Origin: Burkholderia cepacia GG4
GTDB taxonomy: Bacteria > Pseudomonadota > Gammaproteobacteria > Burkholderiales > Burkholderiaceae
Direction: 5' to 3'
NCBI RefSeq assembly: GCF_000292915.1
Contig: NC_018514.1
Coordinates: 1,736,001 to 1,800,000 of the forward strand
Length of the DNA: 64,000 nucleotides
In this document: piece by piece, positions 25,955-34,337 of the stretch
Layout of the letters: every line of letters starts with the position of its first letter
How positions within the stretch are numbered: position 1 is the stretch's first letter
Notes under the pieces: model-generated
What the model saw: the letters and a program-made list of their open reading frames with translations, nothing else
What the model was told of the DNA's origin: nothing
Database searches by the model: none
Made by a program: the position numbers and the translations under genes

Positions 25955-27157
25955 TCACTCGATCGTATAGGCGAGATAGTCTTTAACCACTTCGTCGTTG
26001 AGCGCCTGGCCCAGTCCCGGCACATCGGGAACCTTGAAGCGCCCGCGATGCGGTTGATAGTCGTTCACGCAGAGTTCACGCACACAGGACTTCAGCGCAT
26101 AGGTGTGGTGCTCGTGAATGACGAAGTTCGGGATCACTGCTTCCAGATGCAGCGACGCAGCCGTCGACACCGGGCCGCCGCAGACATGTACCTGCACCGT
26201 TGCATCGTAGATGTTGGCCATGTCGCAGATCTTCTTGCCCTCAGTAATGCCGCCGACCAGGCACAGGTCCGGCTGCACGACCGCCAGCGTCTGTTTTTCG
26301 AGGAGTTCCCGGTATCCCCAGCGCGTATAGGAGCGCTCACCGGTTGAGAGCGGAATGTGCGTGTTGGCGGAAATCTTCTCGAAATTCTTCGAGTTCAGCG
26401 GGTTCACCGGCTCTTCATAGTAGAAGATGTTGTACGGCTCAATGGCGCGCGCGAACTGAATTGCCGAATTCGTACCGAGCAGCGAATGAATCTCGCAGAT
26501 GATGTCGACCTGTGGCCCGACCGCGTCCCGAATTGCCGCGATGCGCTCGACGCCCATCTGAAGATCGTCGTAACGCAATATCCCGTAGTTTTTCTGGTTG
26601 ATTTTGGCAACGCCCGTTTTCACGCCGTCGCGGCCGATCTGCAGCGGATCCACCTTCACTGCGTCATAGCCTTCTGCGAGAGCAGCCCGAGCGCTGGCCG
26701 CATACTGCTCCGGCGTCACGTTCTGCGAGTACTCGTCGCCCCAGCCGAACTGCAACTGGCTCGCGTAAGTCCGAAGGTCGTCGTTCGTCTTGCCGCCAAG
26801 CAGTTGATACACCGGTTGGTTCATGACCTGGCCGCGGATATCCCAAAGCGCGATATCGTAGGCACTGATGCCGCCATAAACGACCGGCCCGCCGCCTGCA
26901 CCCCAGTAGGTGGTTCGAAACAACAGCTCCCACAGCGCCTCGACCTTCATCGGATCGCGCCCCAGCACGAACGGGGCGAAATCGCGCAGAATCCCGACGG
27001 CAGCTTTCGCGCCCGCACCATACGCAAGCCCTACCTCGCCGATACCGCTGATTCCCGCATCGGTATGCACGCGAACCATGACCGGATTGAACTTCGCCAT
27101 GGCCGGATCCTTCCGGTTGACCTCGCAATCGAAAATCTCGACCTTTGTTATCTTCAT
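25955..27157 (-). CDS. Enolase-superfamily acid-sugar dehydratase (MR/MLE family)
   Basis: 400 residues. A capping domain (MKITKVEIFDCEVNRKDPA and the GGPVVYGGISAYDIALWDIRGQ stretch) precedes the barrel. Metal ligands are visible in DIICEIHS (E), FYYEEPVNP (E) and LSTGERSY (E); likely acid-base residues are the histidine of EIH and that of VQVHVCGG. This set matches the galactonate/gluconate/mannonate dehydratase branch rather than mandelate racemase. It should remove water from an aldonic acid to give a 2-keto-3-deoxy acid. The ATG at 27157 has GAGGAT upstream. A carrier gene of ACS type follows. Confidence 0.85.
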   Translation of the reverse strand: MKITKVEIFDCEVNRKDPAMAKFNPVMVRVHTDAGISGIGEVGLAYGAGAKAAVGILRDFAPFVLGRDPMKVEALWELLFRTTYWGAGGGPVVYGGISAYDIALWDIRGQVMNQPVYQLLGGKTNDDLRTYASQLQFGWGDEYSQNVTPEQYAASARAALAEGYDAVKVDPLQIGRDGVKTGVAKINQKNYGILRYDDLQMGVERIAAIRDAVGPQVDIICEIHSLLGTNSAIQFARAIEPYNIFYYEEPVNPLNSKNFEKISANTHIPLSTGERSYTRWGYRELLEKQTLAVVQPDLCLVGGITEGKKICDMANIYDATVQVHVCGGPVSTAASLHLEAVIPNFVIHEHHTYALKSCVRELCVNDYQPHRGRFKVPDVPGLGQALNDEVVKDYLAYTIE

Positions 27158-27360
27158 ATATCCTCGAATATAAAAAATACACAAACAATTGAACCGGCAC
27201 GCCGCAAAGCGCAGGGCATGAAAAACAAGTGTCGACTCGAACAGGATTCACTCGGGGAAGCACACTTCACCCGCCCAATAAACCAGAGTGGTCTAATTCC
27301 CGGTGTCCGGCAATCCTGCTACCGAGAAGTCGTCCTCCCTGGTCAATTAATTTCGAATAA

Positions 27361-28311
27361 CTAACTTATAGATACCAGGTTCTTAAGTTTCTCGCCTCTC
27401 GCGAGCCTTCTCAGATTCTCGGAGACGATGTCCTTAATATTGTCAGGAACGATATCCGACACGGCCCCTGCAACATGCGGAGTAATGATAAGGTTCGGGG
27501 TCGACCAGAATGGATCGCTGCGAGGCAATGGCTCCGGGCTGGTGACATCGACGGCCGCGCCGCCCAATTTCCCGGAACGAAGCGCATCGTCGAGATCGGT
27601 CTGGTTGACGATGTCTCCCCTCGCTACGTTGATGAAAAGCGCACCATCCTTGAACCGGGAGAACGCCTCTCGGTCGAACATGCCGACCGTCTCCGACGTC
27701 GACGGCACCGCAGCGACCACGACGTCGGCCTGCGAAACCACCGTTCGGAAGTTCACGATCTCCGCGATTTCGTCGACGAAGGCATCGCCCTCGCCCGCGC
27801 GATTCAAACCAATGGTGCGCATCGAGAATGCTTTGGCCCGAACGGCCAGCGCCCTGCCGATCCTGCCGTATCCGACGATCGCGATCGTCTTGCCGTAAAG
27901 GGATCGCGACGAGTCCGAGTAGGTGCGCCCCCATTGCCGGGCCGCTTGCAGAAACAATGCGTCCGGAATGCGCTTGCTGAGTGCGAGAACGAGCATCATT
28001 GCATGCTCGGCCACCGCAATCGACCAAGCGTCGGCAGCATTGGTGACTTTTGCGCTCGGCGGAAAACCATACTTCACCAGATTCTCAAACCCCGCGGACA
28101 TCAACTGAATGAGCTGTAGCCGCGTGGATCGACCGACGACGTCTGCGATCTCCTTCGTGTACGACGGACCGGTCGTGACGAGCACATCCGCATCGGAGAT
28201 CATCGCGGCCAGCTCAGATGCGTTGTCGGCCGGCATGATTTCAAACGGATCATTGTCCAGTTCCATCGCGACCAGCGATCGCGCCAACGAACCAAGATAA
28301 GCCACTTTCAT
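27361..28311 (-). CDS. D-2-hydroxyacid dehydrogenase
   Basis: 316 residues. The cofactor domain has IVGYGRIGRALAVRAKAF. Catalytic residues are recognisable as the arginine of INVARGDIVNQ, the glutamate of VTSPEPLPRSDP and the histidine of TPHVAGAVSD. It interconverts a 2-keto acid and a D-2-hydroxy acid with NAD(P)H. The start at 28311 is supported by CGGGAG. It lies 200 bases upstream of the dehydratase gene on the same strand and could act on a breakdown product of the same sugar acid. Confidence 0.88.
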   Translation of the reverse strand: MKVAYLGSLARSLVAMELDNDPFEIMPADNASELAAMISDADVLVTTGPSYTKEIADVVGRSTRLQLIQLMSAGFENLVKYGFPPSAKVTNAADAWSIAVAEHAMMLVLALSKRIPDALFLQAARQWGRTYSDSSRSLYGKTIAIVGYGRIGRALAVRAKAFSMRTIGLNRAGEGDAFVDEIAEIVNFRTVVSQADVVVAAVPSTSETVGMFDREAFSRFKDGALFINVARGDIVNQTDLDDALRSGKLGGAAVDVTSPEPLPRSDPFWSTPNLIITPHVAGAVSDIVPDNIKDIVSENLRRLARGEKLKNLVSIS

Positions 28312-28769
28312 TCGAATCTCCCGATACACGCGCGATTCTCATCGCGTTGACTGCTTGTTACGACTCGCGATCGATTGCAGCCGCCCGAAGAACACAGCGA
28401 AAGTTTAGGTATCCATCGAATACAGCGTCAATGAATGGCCTCGCGCGCTGGCCTGCCAGGATTATGAAAATGCCGATTGACACAGGATTCGAAAGCCGAT
28501 CAACGCCGGCCAATCGGGATGCGGACCGGACGCCAAGGACGGGTACGGTTGGTGAAGCGCCGTGTCGTGCTTCGGCGAAGCAGCCTTTCAGTAACGCTCG
28601 ACGAACCGCTATGAGTCGCATGTTGATGCGCGACGCTCATTCAAGCACCACAGGTGAACCGGCGCCGCAAAGGCATCGCCGAAAGCACTAGAGAGGAGCA
28701 TGGAACCCGCTTGACGCGCCCCGAGGACTTCCGGAGAGCGCGAGGTGCATGAATAGCCGGCAGGCAACG
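28312..28769. other. Intergenic region between GntR and hydroxyacid dehydrogenase genes
   Basis: 458 bases, both neighbours on the minus strand. I see short frames only, none with a recognisable protein or ribosome-binding site. It should carry the promoter and probably a GntR operator for the dehydrogenase-dehydratase-carrier genes. Confidence 0.45.
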
Positions 28770-29438
28770 TCACCCGTCGAAGGATCGAAGGAGATTCTTT
28801 TCCCGAGGCGAAAAACTCGTCTTGATATGTTTCTGGAGTCTTTCGCAGGCCAGCTCCACGTGACCGTCGGTCAACAGTTCGACGACGGAACGATGCGATT
28901 CGAGGGACGCGTTGTAGTGAGCGTCGGGAAAGGTCAGGAGGCTGCGCATCGTCCAGATTTTGATTTCTATGTTTCCGTAGGCCTCCGTCAGGTACTTGTT
29001 TCTGGCACAGACAAATGGAAGTCGGTGAAACTCGCGGTCGAGCATCCGATATTCGAGGTGATGGTTGCTCCGGAATGTCAGTGTGCTGGCCTTTTCCAGA
29101 TTTTCCTGCATGCACTGCAAAAATATCCGACGGTTCGATTCCATCGAAATCCGGATGGCAGCGCACTCGAGAACTTCTCTCAAGGTGTTGAGCTCATCGA
29201 ACTCCTCGAGATCGAGCGAGAAGACAAACGTTCCGACCCTGGGCCGAACGTCGAGCAAACCGACTGCCGACAGGCTCGCCAATGCATGACGAATCGTCGC
29301 CCTGCCAGCGCCAAACCGCGTGGTCAACTGGTCCTCGCTGATCTTCCCCCCCATCTCGAATTCACCGGTGGCGATCAGCTCCTTGATCTTCTGTTGCAGC
29401 GCTACGGAATCGGGAGCAGCGCAAAAGCGATCTTCCAT
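28770..29438 (-). CDS. GntR-family regulator, FadR/FCD subfamily
   Basis: 222 residues. N-terminal winged helix (ISEDQLTTRFGAGRATIRHAL, then SAVGLLDVRPRVGTFV) and an all-helical FCD domain with the metal-contact residues spread as DREFHRLPF and SLESHRSVVELL. FCD regulators sense sugar acids or other carboxylates. It lies between an acid-sugar catabolic set and a polar amino-acid ABC set, all on one strand, and may control either or both. Confidence 0.88.
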   Translation of the reverse strand: MEDRFCAAPDSVALQQKIKELIATGEFEMGGKISEDQLTTRFGAGRATIRHALASLSAVGLLDVRPRVGTFVFSLDLEEFDELNTLREVLECAAIRISMESNRRIFLQCMQENLEKASTLTFRSNHHLEYRMLDREFHRLPFVCARNKYLTEAYGNIEIKIWTMRSLLTFPDAHYNASLESHRSVVELLTDGHVELACERLQKHIKTSFSPREKNLLRSFDG

Positions 29439-29513
29439 TTTCTGTCACTAGTACATTTCAGGATCCTGTGTGCGGATCAGAGAATCGCGCACGGCCACCT
29501 CAGCGCCGGCGGC

Positions 29514-29547
29514 AGCGATGGCACCCGCCAATGCGGGTGCCATCGCT
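29514..29547. terminator. Hairpin after the ABC transporter operon
   Basis: AGCGATGGCACCCGC pairs perfectly (15 bases) with its complement around a CAAT loop, 27 bases beyond the stop of the ABC ATPase gene. No T run, but the stem is unusually long and stable, so it most likely ends the operon message. Confidence 0.6.
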
Positions 29548-29574
29548 ACACGGGGAACGTGTGCACGTCGGATT

Positions 29575-30300
29575 TCAATGCAGGACCTTCGCGAGGAAAT
29601 CTCGAGCGCGCTCCGATCGCGGTGCGTCAAAGAAGCTGTCCTTCACGCAGTCTTCCACGATGATGCCGGCATCCATGAACAGAACGCGGTCCGCAACTTT
29701 GCGGGCAAAGCCCATCTCGTGCGTCACGCAAACCATCGTCATCCCTTCCTGCGCGAGCTCGATCATCACATCCAGGACCTCGTTAATCATTTCCGGATCG
29801 AGTGCAGATGTCGGCTCATCGAACAGCATGGCATGGGGATCCATCGACAACGCCCTCGCTATGGCCACACGTTGCTGCTGTCCTCCGGACATTTGTCCCG
29901 GATACTTCTGCGCGTGACACTTGAGCCCCACACGCTCCAGAAGCGTCAGCGCCTTGTCCTCCGCCTCGTCGCGAGGCCGGCGAAGCACCTTTAGCTGCGC
30001 CAGGGTCAGATTTTGAAGAATTGTCATATGCGGGAACAGTTCGAAATGCTGAAAAACCATCCCAACTCGCGACCGAAGCGACGACAGGTTCGTCTTCGAA
30101 TGTCCCACGCTGACGCCATCGACCGTGATCGAGCCTTCCTGAAATCCTTCAAGACCGTTGATCGTCTTGATGAGTGTCGACTTGCCAGAACCGGACGGTC
30201 CGCATACGACGACGACCTCACCTTTCTGAACCGCAGTCGTGCAGCTATCGAGCACACGAAACTGGCCATACCACTTCGAGACGTTATTGATGTCGATCAT
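29575..30300 (-). CDS. Polar amino-acid ABC transporter, ATP-binding protein (GlnQ-like)
   Basis: 241 residues. Walker A GPSGSGKST, signature LSGGQ-like MSGGQQQRVAIARAL, Walker B MLFDEPTSALDPE and the switch histidine in CVTHEMGFA are all intact. Length and sequence match the GlnQ/HisP family. It powers import by the permease at 30359 and the binding protein at 31064, encoded just upstream in the same operon. Confidence 0.95.
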   Translation of the reverse strand: MIDINNVSKWYGQFRVLDSCTTAVQKGEVVVVCGPSGSGKSTLIKTINGLEGFQEGSITVDGVSVGHSKTNLSSLRSRVGMVFQHFELFPHMTILQNLTLAQLKVLRRPRDEAEDKALTLLERVGLKCHAQKYPGQMSGGQQQRVAIARALSMDPHAMLFDEPTSALDPEMINEVLDVMIELAQEGMTMVCVTHEMGFARKVADRVLFMDAGIIVEDCVKDSFFDAPRSERARDFLAKVLH

Positions 30301-30358
30301 GTTGGGTTACCTATCCTGCAAGTGCATTCAACGTTGGGGGCCGAGCGTTCGCCACGGG

Positions 30359-31018
30359 TCAATGTCGGGTCCGCAGCGTCAGACGCCCTTCGAGCCGGGT
30401 CTGAACCGCACCCAACAACGAACTCAACACCCAGTACAACGCCGCCACGGCCAGATACAGCGGCAGCGGCTGGAATGTCGTTGCAATCACCTCTTGCGCA
30501 GACCGCAGCAATTCCGTCACCGTGATCACCGATACCAGCGATGTATCCTTGATCAGGCTGATCAACGTGTTCCCCATCGACGGAACCGCGAGGCGCAGTG
30601 CCTGCGGCCCGACCACGTACCGCAGCGTCTGGAAATAGGTGAGCCCCAGGCTGTGGGACGCACTCCATTGCCCTCGTGGAATACCGAGGATCGCCCCACG
30701 CATGCTTTCGGAAAGATAGGCCCCGGCATTGAGCGTCAACGTGAGCACCCCGGCCGCGGTCGGAGACAGCGAGATACCCACGTCGGGAAGCCCGTAGTAC
30801 ATGACGAACATCTGAACCAGCAACGGCGTGCCGCGCATGATACTGACGTAAGCCTGAGCGACACGATCCAGTACGCGATTGCCGCTGATTCTCATCACCG
30901 CCACAGCGGCGCCGACGATGAGACCGAGGACCATCGCGGCAATCGCAAACTTGATGGTCAACAATGCACCCATCAACAGGACGGGACCGGAGCTCAGAAT
31001 TAGATTGAATTGTTCCAT
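30359..31018 (-). CDS. Polar amino-acid ABC transporter, permease
   Basis: 219 residues with about five membrane helices. The HisMQ-type start (LLMGALLTIKFAIAAMVLGL) and the EAA loop region (GIPRGQWSASHSLGLTYFQTLRYVVGPQALR) that docks to the ATPase are present. The ATG at 31018 (MEQFNLILSSG) is chosen over one 24 bases upstream. Only one permease gene is present, so it probably forms a homodimer. Confidence 0.93.
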   Translation of the reverse strand: MEQFNLILSSGPVLLMGALLTIKFAIAAMVLGLIVGAAVAVMRISGNRVLDRVAQAYVSIMRGTPLLVQMFVMYYGLPDVGISLSPTAAGVLTLTLNAGAYLSESMRGAILGIPRGQWSASHSLGLTYFQTLRYVVGPQALRLAVPSMGNTLISLIKDTSLVSVITVTELLRSAQEVIATTFQPLPLYLAVAALYWVLSSLLGAVQTRLEGRLTLRTRH

Positions 31019-31063
31019 CTGTTCGTTTCCTGCGTGCGGCACGCTCTATCGGCAATCAAAGGT

Positions 31064-31861
31064 TCAGTTGCCCGTGGGATGGGTCACATCGGTACCGAAC
31101 CACTTCTTCGAGATCGCGGCGAGCGTACCGTCCTGTTCCATCGCGCTCACCGCCCCATTTACCGCCGCCGCGAATTTCGGATTACCTTTTCGATACGGAA
31201 TGCCGATCTGCACGTCCGTGTTCTTCATCAATCCGCCCCCGCGAACCGCGACCTTCGAGGTCTTGATCAGATACGGAACGAACAGGCGATCGTTCAGGTA
31301 CGCATCGGCTCGCCCGCTCACGAGATCACTGAGCGCTTCGGACATCCCCGGATAGGTCTGTACGATGATGCCGGGAACCGACTTGGCATAGTCGGCGTAG
31401 TTGGAGCCGAGCGTGACGGCAACCCGCTTCCCTTTCAGCTCGTCGAGGCTTCGGTACTCCTGCTTGTCATCGCGCCGTTCCAGGACCTGAACCGCGGAGT
31501 ACGCGTACGGCGGGGTGAAATCGAGAGATTGACGGCGTTGCGGCGTGATCGACACCTGGTTGGTCACGACATCGAATTTCCCGGCCTGCAGGCCGCCAAT
31601 CAGACTGGACCATTCCGACGTGAAGAATTGCGGCTTGACACCCAGCTTCGCGGCCACTCCGCGCGCCACATCCACATCGAAGCCCTGCAACTCGCCGCTC
31701 TGGTCCCGGTAGTTGAACGGCGGGTAGGTTCCCTCCATCCCGACCATCAGGACACCGCGAGACTTGACCGTATCGAGCAGGTCTTCCGCGTGTGCTGAAA
31801 GGATCGAACCAACCGTCGAAATCGATAGGATTCCGAATACAATAGCATTCTTGAGTTTCAC
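31064..31861 (-). CDS. Polar amino-acid ABC transporter, periplasmic binding protein
   Basis: 265 residues from a GTG start at 31861, with GGAGATG before it; the longer frame upstream is not needed. The signal peptide KLKNAIVFGILSISTVGS ends at SAHA. The mature protein has the type-3 solute-binding pattern GTYPPFNYRDQSGELQGFDVD, SEWSSLIGGLQAGKFDVV and the hinge/ligand stretch VTLGSNYADY. It captures an amino acid or opine-like ligand and delivers it to the permease encoded downstream. First gene of the ABC operon. Confidence 0.92.
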   Translation of the reverse strand: MKLKNAIVFGILSISTVGSILSAHAEDLLDTVKSRGVLMVGMEGTYPPFNYRDQSGELQGFDVDVARGVAAKLGVKPQFFTSEWSSLIGGLQAGKFDVVTNQVSITPQRRQSLDFTPPYAYSAVQVLERRDDKQEYRSLDELKGKRVAVTLGSNYADYAKSVPGIIVQTYPGMSEALSDLVSGRADAYLNDRLFVPYLIKTSKVAVRGGGLMKNTDVQIGIPYRKGNPKFAAAVNGAVSAMEQDGTLAAISKKWFGTDVTHPTGN

Positions 31862-32176
31862 TTCTGCATCTCCTGTAGCGTCTAATTGATACCAGAAATC
31901 AAGGACTAACGCGTGCCTCAACTTGAGTATCGGCAGCTATAATTTTCGACACAATTGACTTTTTCTCTCCACAGTCGAGCGTTTTACTCACAAATGTGGG
32001 CGCAATTCGACCCCCGAAACATCACGGGTCGCGCCTCGACAACTCGCCGTGACCCGGCCGTTTAGCCAACGGTATTCAGAGGGTGTCCGCGTTCACGCAC
32101 ACGCATGGACAGGCACACGGCAAGCAGTATTGCCGGCACCCATTCAGCGTCCTTCAGGCCCCCGTGATCCGATGAC
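31862..32176. other. Intergenic region with the ABC operon promoter
   Basis: 315 bases between two minus-strand genes. The part near 31920-31980 is AT-rich (minus strand has AATTATAGC, a plausible -10 region) and should hold the ABC operon promoter. A short perfect palindrome, CTCAACTTGAG, is at 31917-31927. No gene seen. Confidence 0.4.
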
Positions 32177-33145
32177 TCAAGTTGCTTCGTATTCAAACCG
32201 CGGCAAACCGACTGAATCCTGCACCGCCCGGTCCCAATGCGGAATGTCCCCGATATCGGCAACCACGAAATCGATGAAGTTGCGCACGAGCATGTTCGCG
32301 TGCTTCGATCGGTAATACATCGCATACAACGTATGCGTGATGATCGGTCGGTGATCCGGCACGACAACGCGCAGCGCGCCCTGAACCACATCGGATGAGA
32401 CGAGATACGTGGGCAAGCACGCAACCCCGAGGCCCTGCAACGCAGCTTCGTGTAGTGCCAAACTTGAATTCGAATCGAGGACCGACTTGACCGGTATCTG
32501 CTGTACCTGGTGGGTGCGCTGCCCGTCACTGAACGTCCATGCGCCATTTACGGTCATAGCGGGGTAGACCAGGCACCTGTGTTGCATAAGATCCGCCGGC
32601 TCGCGAATCGACTCGTTCGAATCGAGATAGGCGGGTGCCGCGCAGTACACCCAATGTATCGTTGCCAGTTTTCTCGCGGCGTAGCTGGAATCCGCCCTGC
32701 TGGTAATGCGGATCGCGAGATCGAAGTTTTCCTCGACGAGGTTGGTCAGCCGGTCTTCAAGTGCGATCGACGCACTCACCTGTGACCGGGCATCCAGATA
32801 GCGGCCCAGGATCGGCGTGAGTTGTTTGGAACCAAAGGCCATGGAGCACGTCAGGCGCAGATTCCCTTCCGGGCTCTTCGATTGACGCGCCGCGTCCAGG
32901 GTGACTTCGAGATCGGCCAGTATGTCGTTGGCACGCTCGAAAATGATCCGACCGCTGTCCGTCAAGGTCAGGCTTCGCGTCGTGCGCTTCACGAGGAGCA
33001 CCCCGAGCCGGTTTTCGAGTTGCGCAAGGCTCTTGCTGACTGCCGACGGCGACAGGTTCAACTCTCGGGCAGCAGCGGACAGGCTTCCCAATTCCGCTAT
33101 TCGAACGAAAGCGGTGATCTGAGTCAGCGACGCAAAGTTCTTCAT
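32177..33145 (-). CDS. LysR-family regulator, CrgA/DsdC-like group
   Basis: 322 residues. N-terminal HTH reads FVRIAELGSLSAAARELNLS and continues PSAVSKSLAQLENRLG; the effector domain has EENFDLAIRITSRADSSYAARKLA, the usual wording of the CrgA group. A peroxidase-like gene lies upstream on the same strand, 195 bases away. The target is unknown. Confidence 0.88.
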   Translation of the reverse strand: MKNFASLTQITAFVRIAELGSLSAAARELNLSPSAVSKSLAQLENRLGVLLVKRTTRSLTLTDSGRIIFERANDILADLEVTLDAARQSKSPEGNLRLTCSMAFGSKQLTPILGRYLDARSQVSASIALEDRLTNLVEENFDLAIRITSRADSSYAARKLATIHWVYCAAPAYLDSNESIREPADLMQHRCLVYPAMTVNGAWTFSDGQRTHQVQQIPVKSVLDSNSSLALHEAALQGLGVACLPTYLVSSDVVQGALRVVVPDHRPIITHTLYAMYYRSKHANMLVRNFIDFVVADIGDIPHWDRAVQDSVGLPRFEYEAT

Positions 33146-33340
33146 AACACGACCAAATCAATCCGAACCGGCGCGGTCACGCCGCGACGACGCGTGCATC
33201 GACCACCAGTGCCGGACCGGCCCGACGAGCGCCGTGTCGTCACGCCGAGATCAAGGCCGGTCCAATGAAAGCGCGATTTCCCGGCCGGGAGAGGTGATGC
33301 GACCGCCCACGGCGAGGCCATGTCCGGTCGCGTGGCACTG

Positions 33341-33688
33341 TTACTTGTTCGCTGCCGGCAGTGCGGCATGCGCGTCGAGTACGCGTGCCGAATACACGGC
33401 AGCCGCACCGGCATTCAGTGCTATCGCTACGCCGAGCGCTTCCGCGATTTCTTCTCGCGATGCGCCGCGCTCAACGGCCGCCTTCGTATGAAAGCTGATG
33501 CAGCCATCGCAGCGGGTCGTCACCGCTACCGCAAGTGCGATCAGCTCATGAATTTTCGGCTCAAGATGCCCCGTCTTGACGGCACTACCACTGATCTTGC
33601 TCATCCCCTCCATCACATCCGGGCTCATCGAAGTGAATTCACCGAATCGCGCCGACAGGGCATTGCGATAGGCATTCCAGTCTTTCAT
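33341..33688 (-). CDS. AhpD-like alkylhydroperoxidase (carboxymuconolactone decarboxylase family)
   Basis: 115 residues. The active-site pair is intact in TRCDGCISFHTKAAVE (CxxC followed by H), which marks the peroxidase type rather than the decarboxylase type. It should reduce small hydroperoxides with electrons from a dihydrolipoyl or thioredoxin-like partner. The ATG at 33688 (MKDWNAYR) is chosen; one three codons upstream is possible. The other family member in this window (14491) lacks the CxxC. Confidence 0.88.
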   Translation of the reverse strand: MKDWNAYRNALSARFGEFTSMSPDVMEGMSKISGSAVKTGHLEPKIHELIALAVAVTTRCDGCISFHTKAAVERGASREEIAEALGVAIALNAGAAAVYSARVLDAHAALPAANK

Positions 33689-33697
33689 CAGCGTCAT

Positions 33698-34200
33698 TCT
33701 CCTTTAGTTACACCAGGTCTCAGTACACCATTCTTCTCTTCGGCCGAACATCGAGACTGAACCGAACGATTCCGCGAACTTCAAGGCGGTCGATGGACAA
33801 CTCGTTGCATCGGATCCACACCTCAGTGAAGACGATCCACTCATGTCTCGACGCCCTCAGCCGAGCACTGCCGGAAGAGGCGGTCGGGTCTCTTATAGTC
33901 GTCTCCACCGAGAGCTATTTTTTGCCGCCCAATCGACCTCCGCAAACGAGATATTCTGTTCGTCACTGAAAGAAAATCTTCGGCGGCCCACTTCAGGTTA
34001 GTCCCAATCAACTGACAAAAAGAAGAACGCGACGTGCAAGGGATCAAACGTCATCAGAACGTTGACGTAGCGCAAGTCGCCCGCGCGCACTCGAAACGAC
34101 TGCGTCGGATATCGAACGCTCAGCCCCCGCAGAATGGAAAGCGACACAAGCGGTGCGAGCAGCGCGAAGAGAGACGTCGGAATGCCCAGAAACCCTTGAC
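33698..34200. other. Gene-poor region between the accessory genes and tRNA-Sec
   Basis: About 500 bases with no clear gene. It holds an orphan LysR-leader motif (33942-33980) and, on the minus strand, a 66-codon open hydrophobic frame (33998-34198, e.g. TSLFALLAPLVSLSILRGL, ending FFFLSVDWD) that has no good start codon and begins at the 3' end of the tRNA. It could be a gene remnant; I do not recognise it. Confidence 0.4.
33942..33980 (+). promoter_or_regulatory. Orphan copy of a LysR-leader motif (copy C)
   Basis: GAGATA, 15 bases, AAAGAAAATCTT, then CGGCGGCCCACT which would read RRPT, similar to the opening of GcvA-like proteins; the frame ends at once. Same spacing as copies A and B. Confidence 0.45.
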
Positions 34201-34296
34201 TGGCGGAAGGCAGCAGGAGTCGAACCTACCCGGGAGTGTCTGACACCCCCAACCGGATTTGAAGTCCGGCCGTACCACCGGATACGAATGCCTTCC
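34201..34296 (-). tRNA. selC: tRNA-Sec (UCA anticodon)
   Basis: On the minus strand the RNA starts GGAAGGCA and ends TGCCTTCC followed by G and an encoded CCA: the 8-base acceptor stem that marks selenocysteine tRNA. The anticodon loop reads ACTTCAAA with anticodon TCA flanked by a CCGGA/TCCGG stem. A long variable arm (GGGGGTGTCAGACACTCCC) follows and the T loop is GGTTCGACTCC. Total 96 bases with CCA. It begins 41 bases after the selB stop on the same strand, so it is probably cut out of the sel transcript. It reads UGA in fdnG. Confidence 0.95.
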
Positions 34297-34337
34297 GTGG
34301 GGAAAAGAACCAAAAGAGCGAGAAGAACGACGAGCGC

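Noticed and set aside
33998..34198. 66-codon hydrophobic minus-strand frame at the tRNA-Sec end
   Set aside because: No start codon or ribosome-binding site and no family recognised; kept only as a possible scar.
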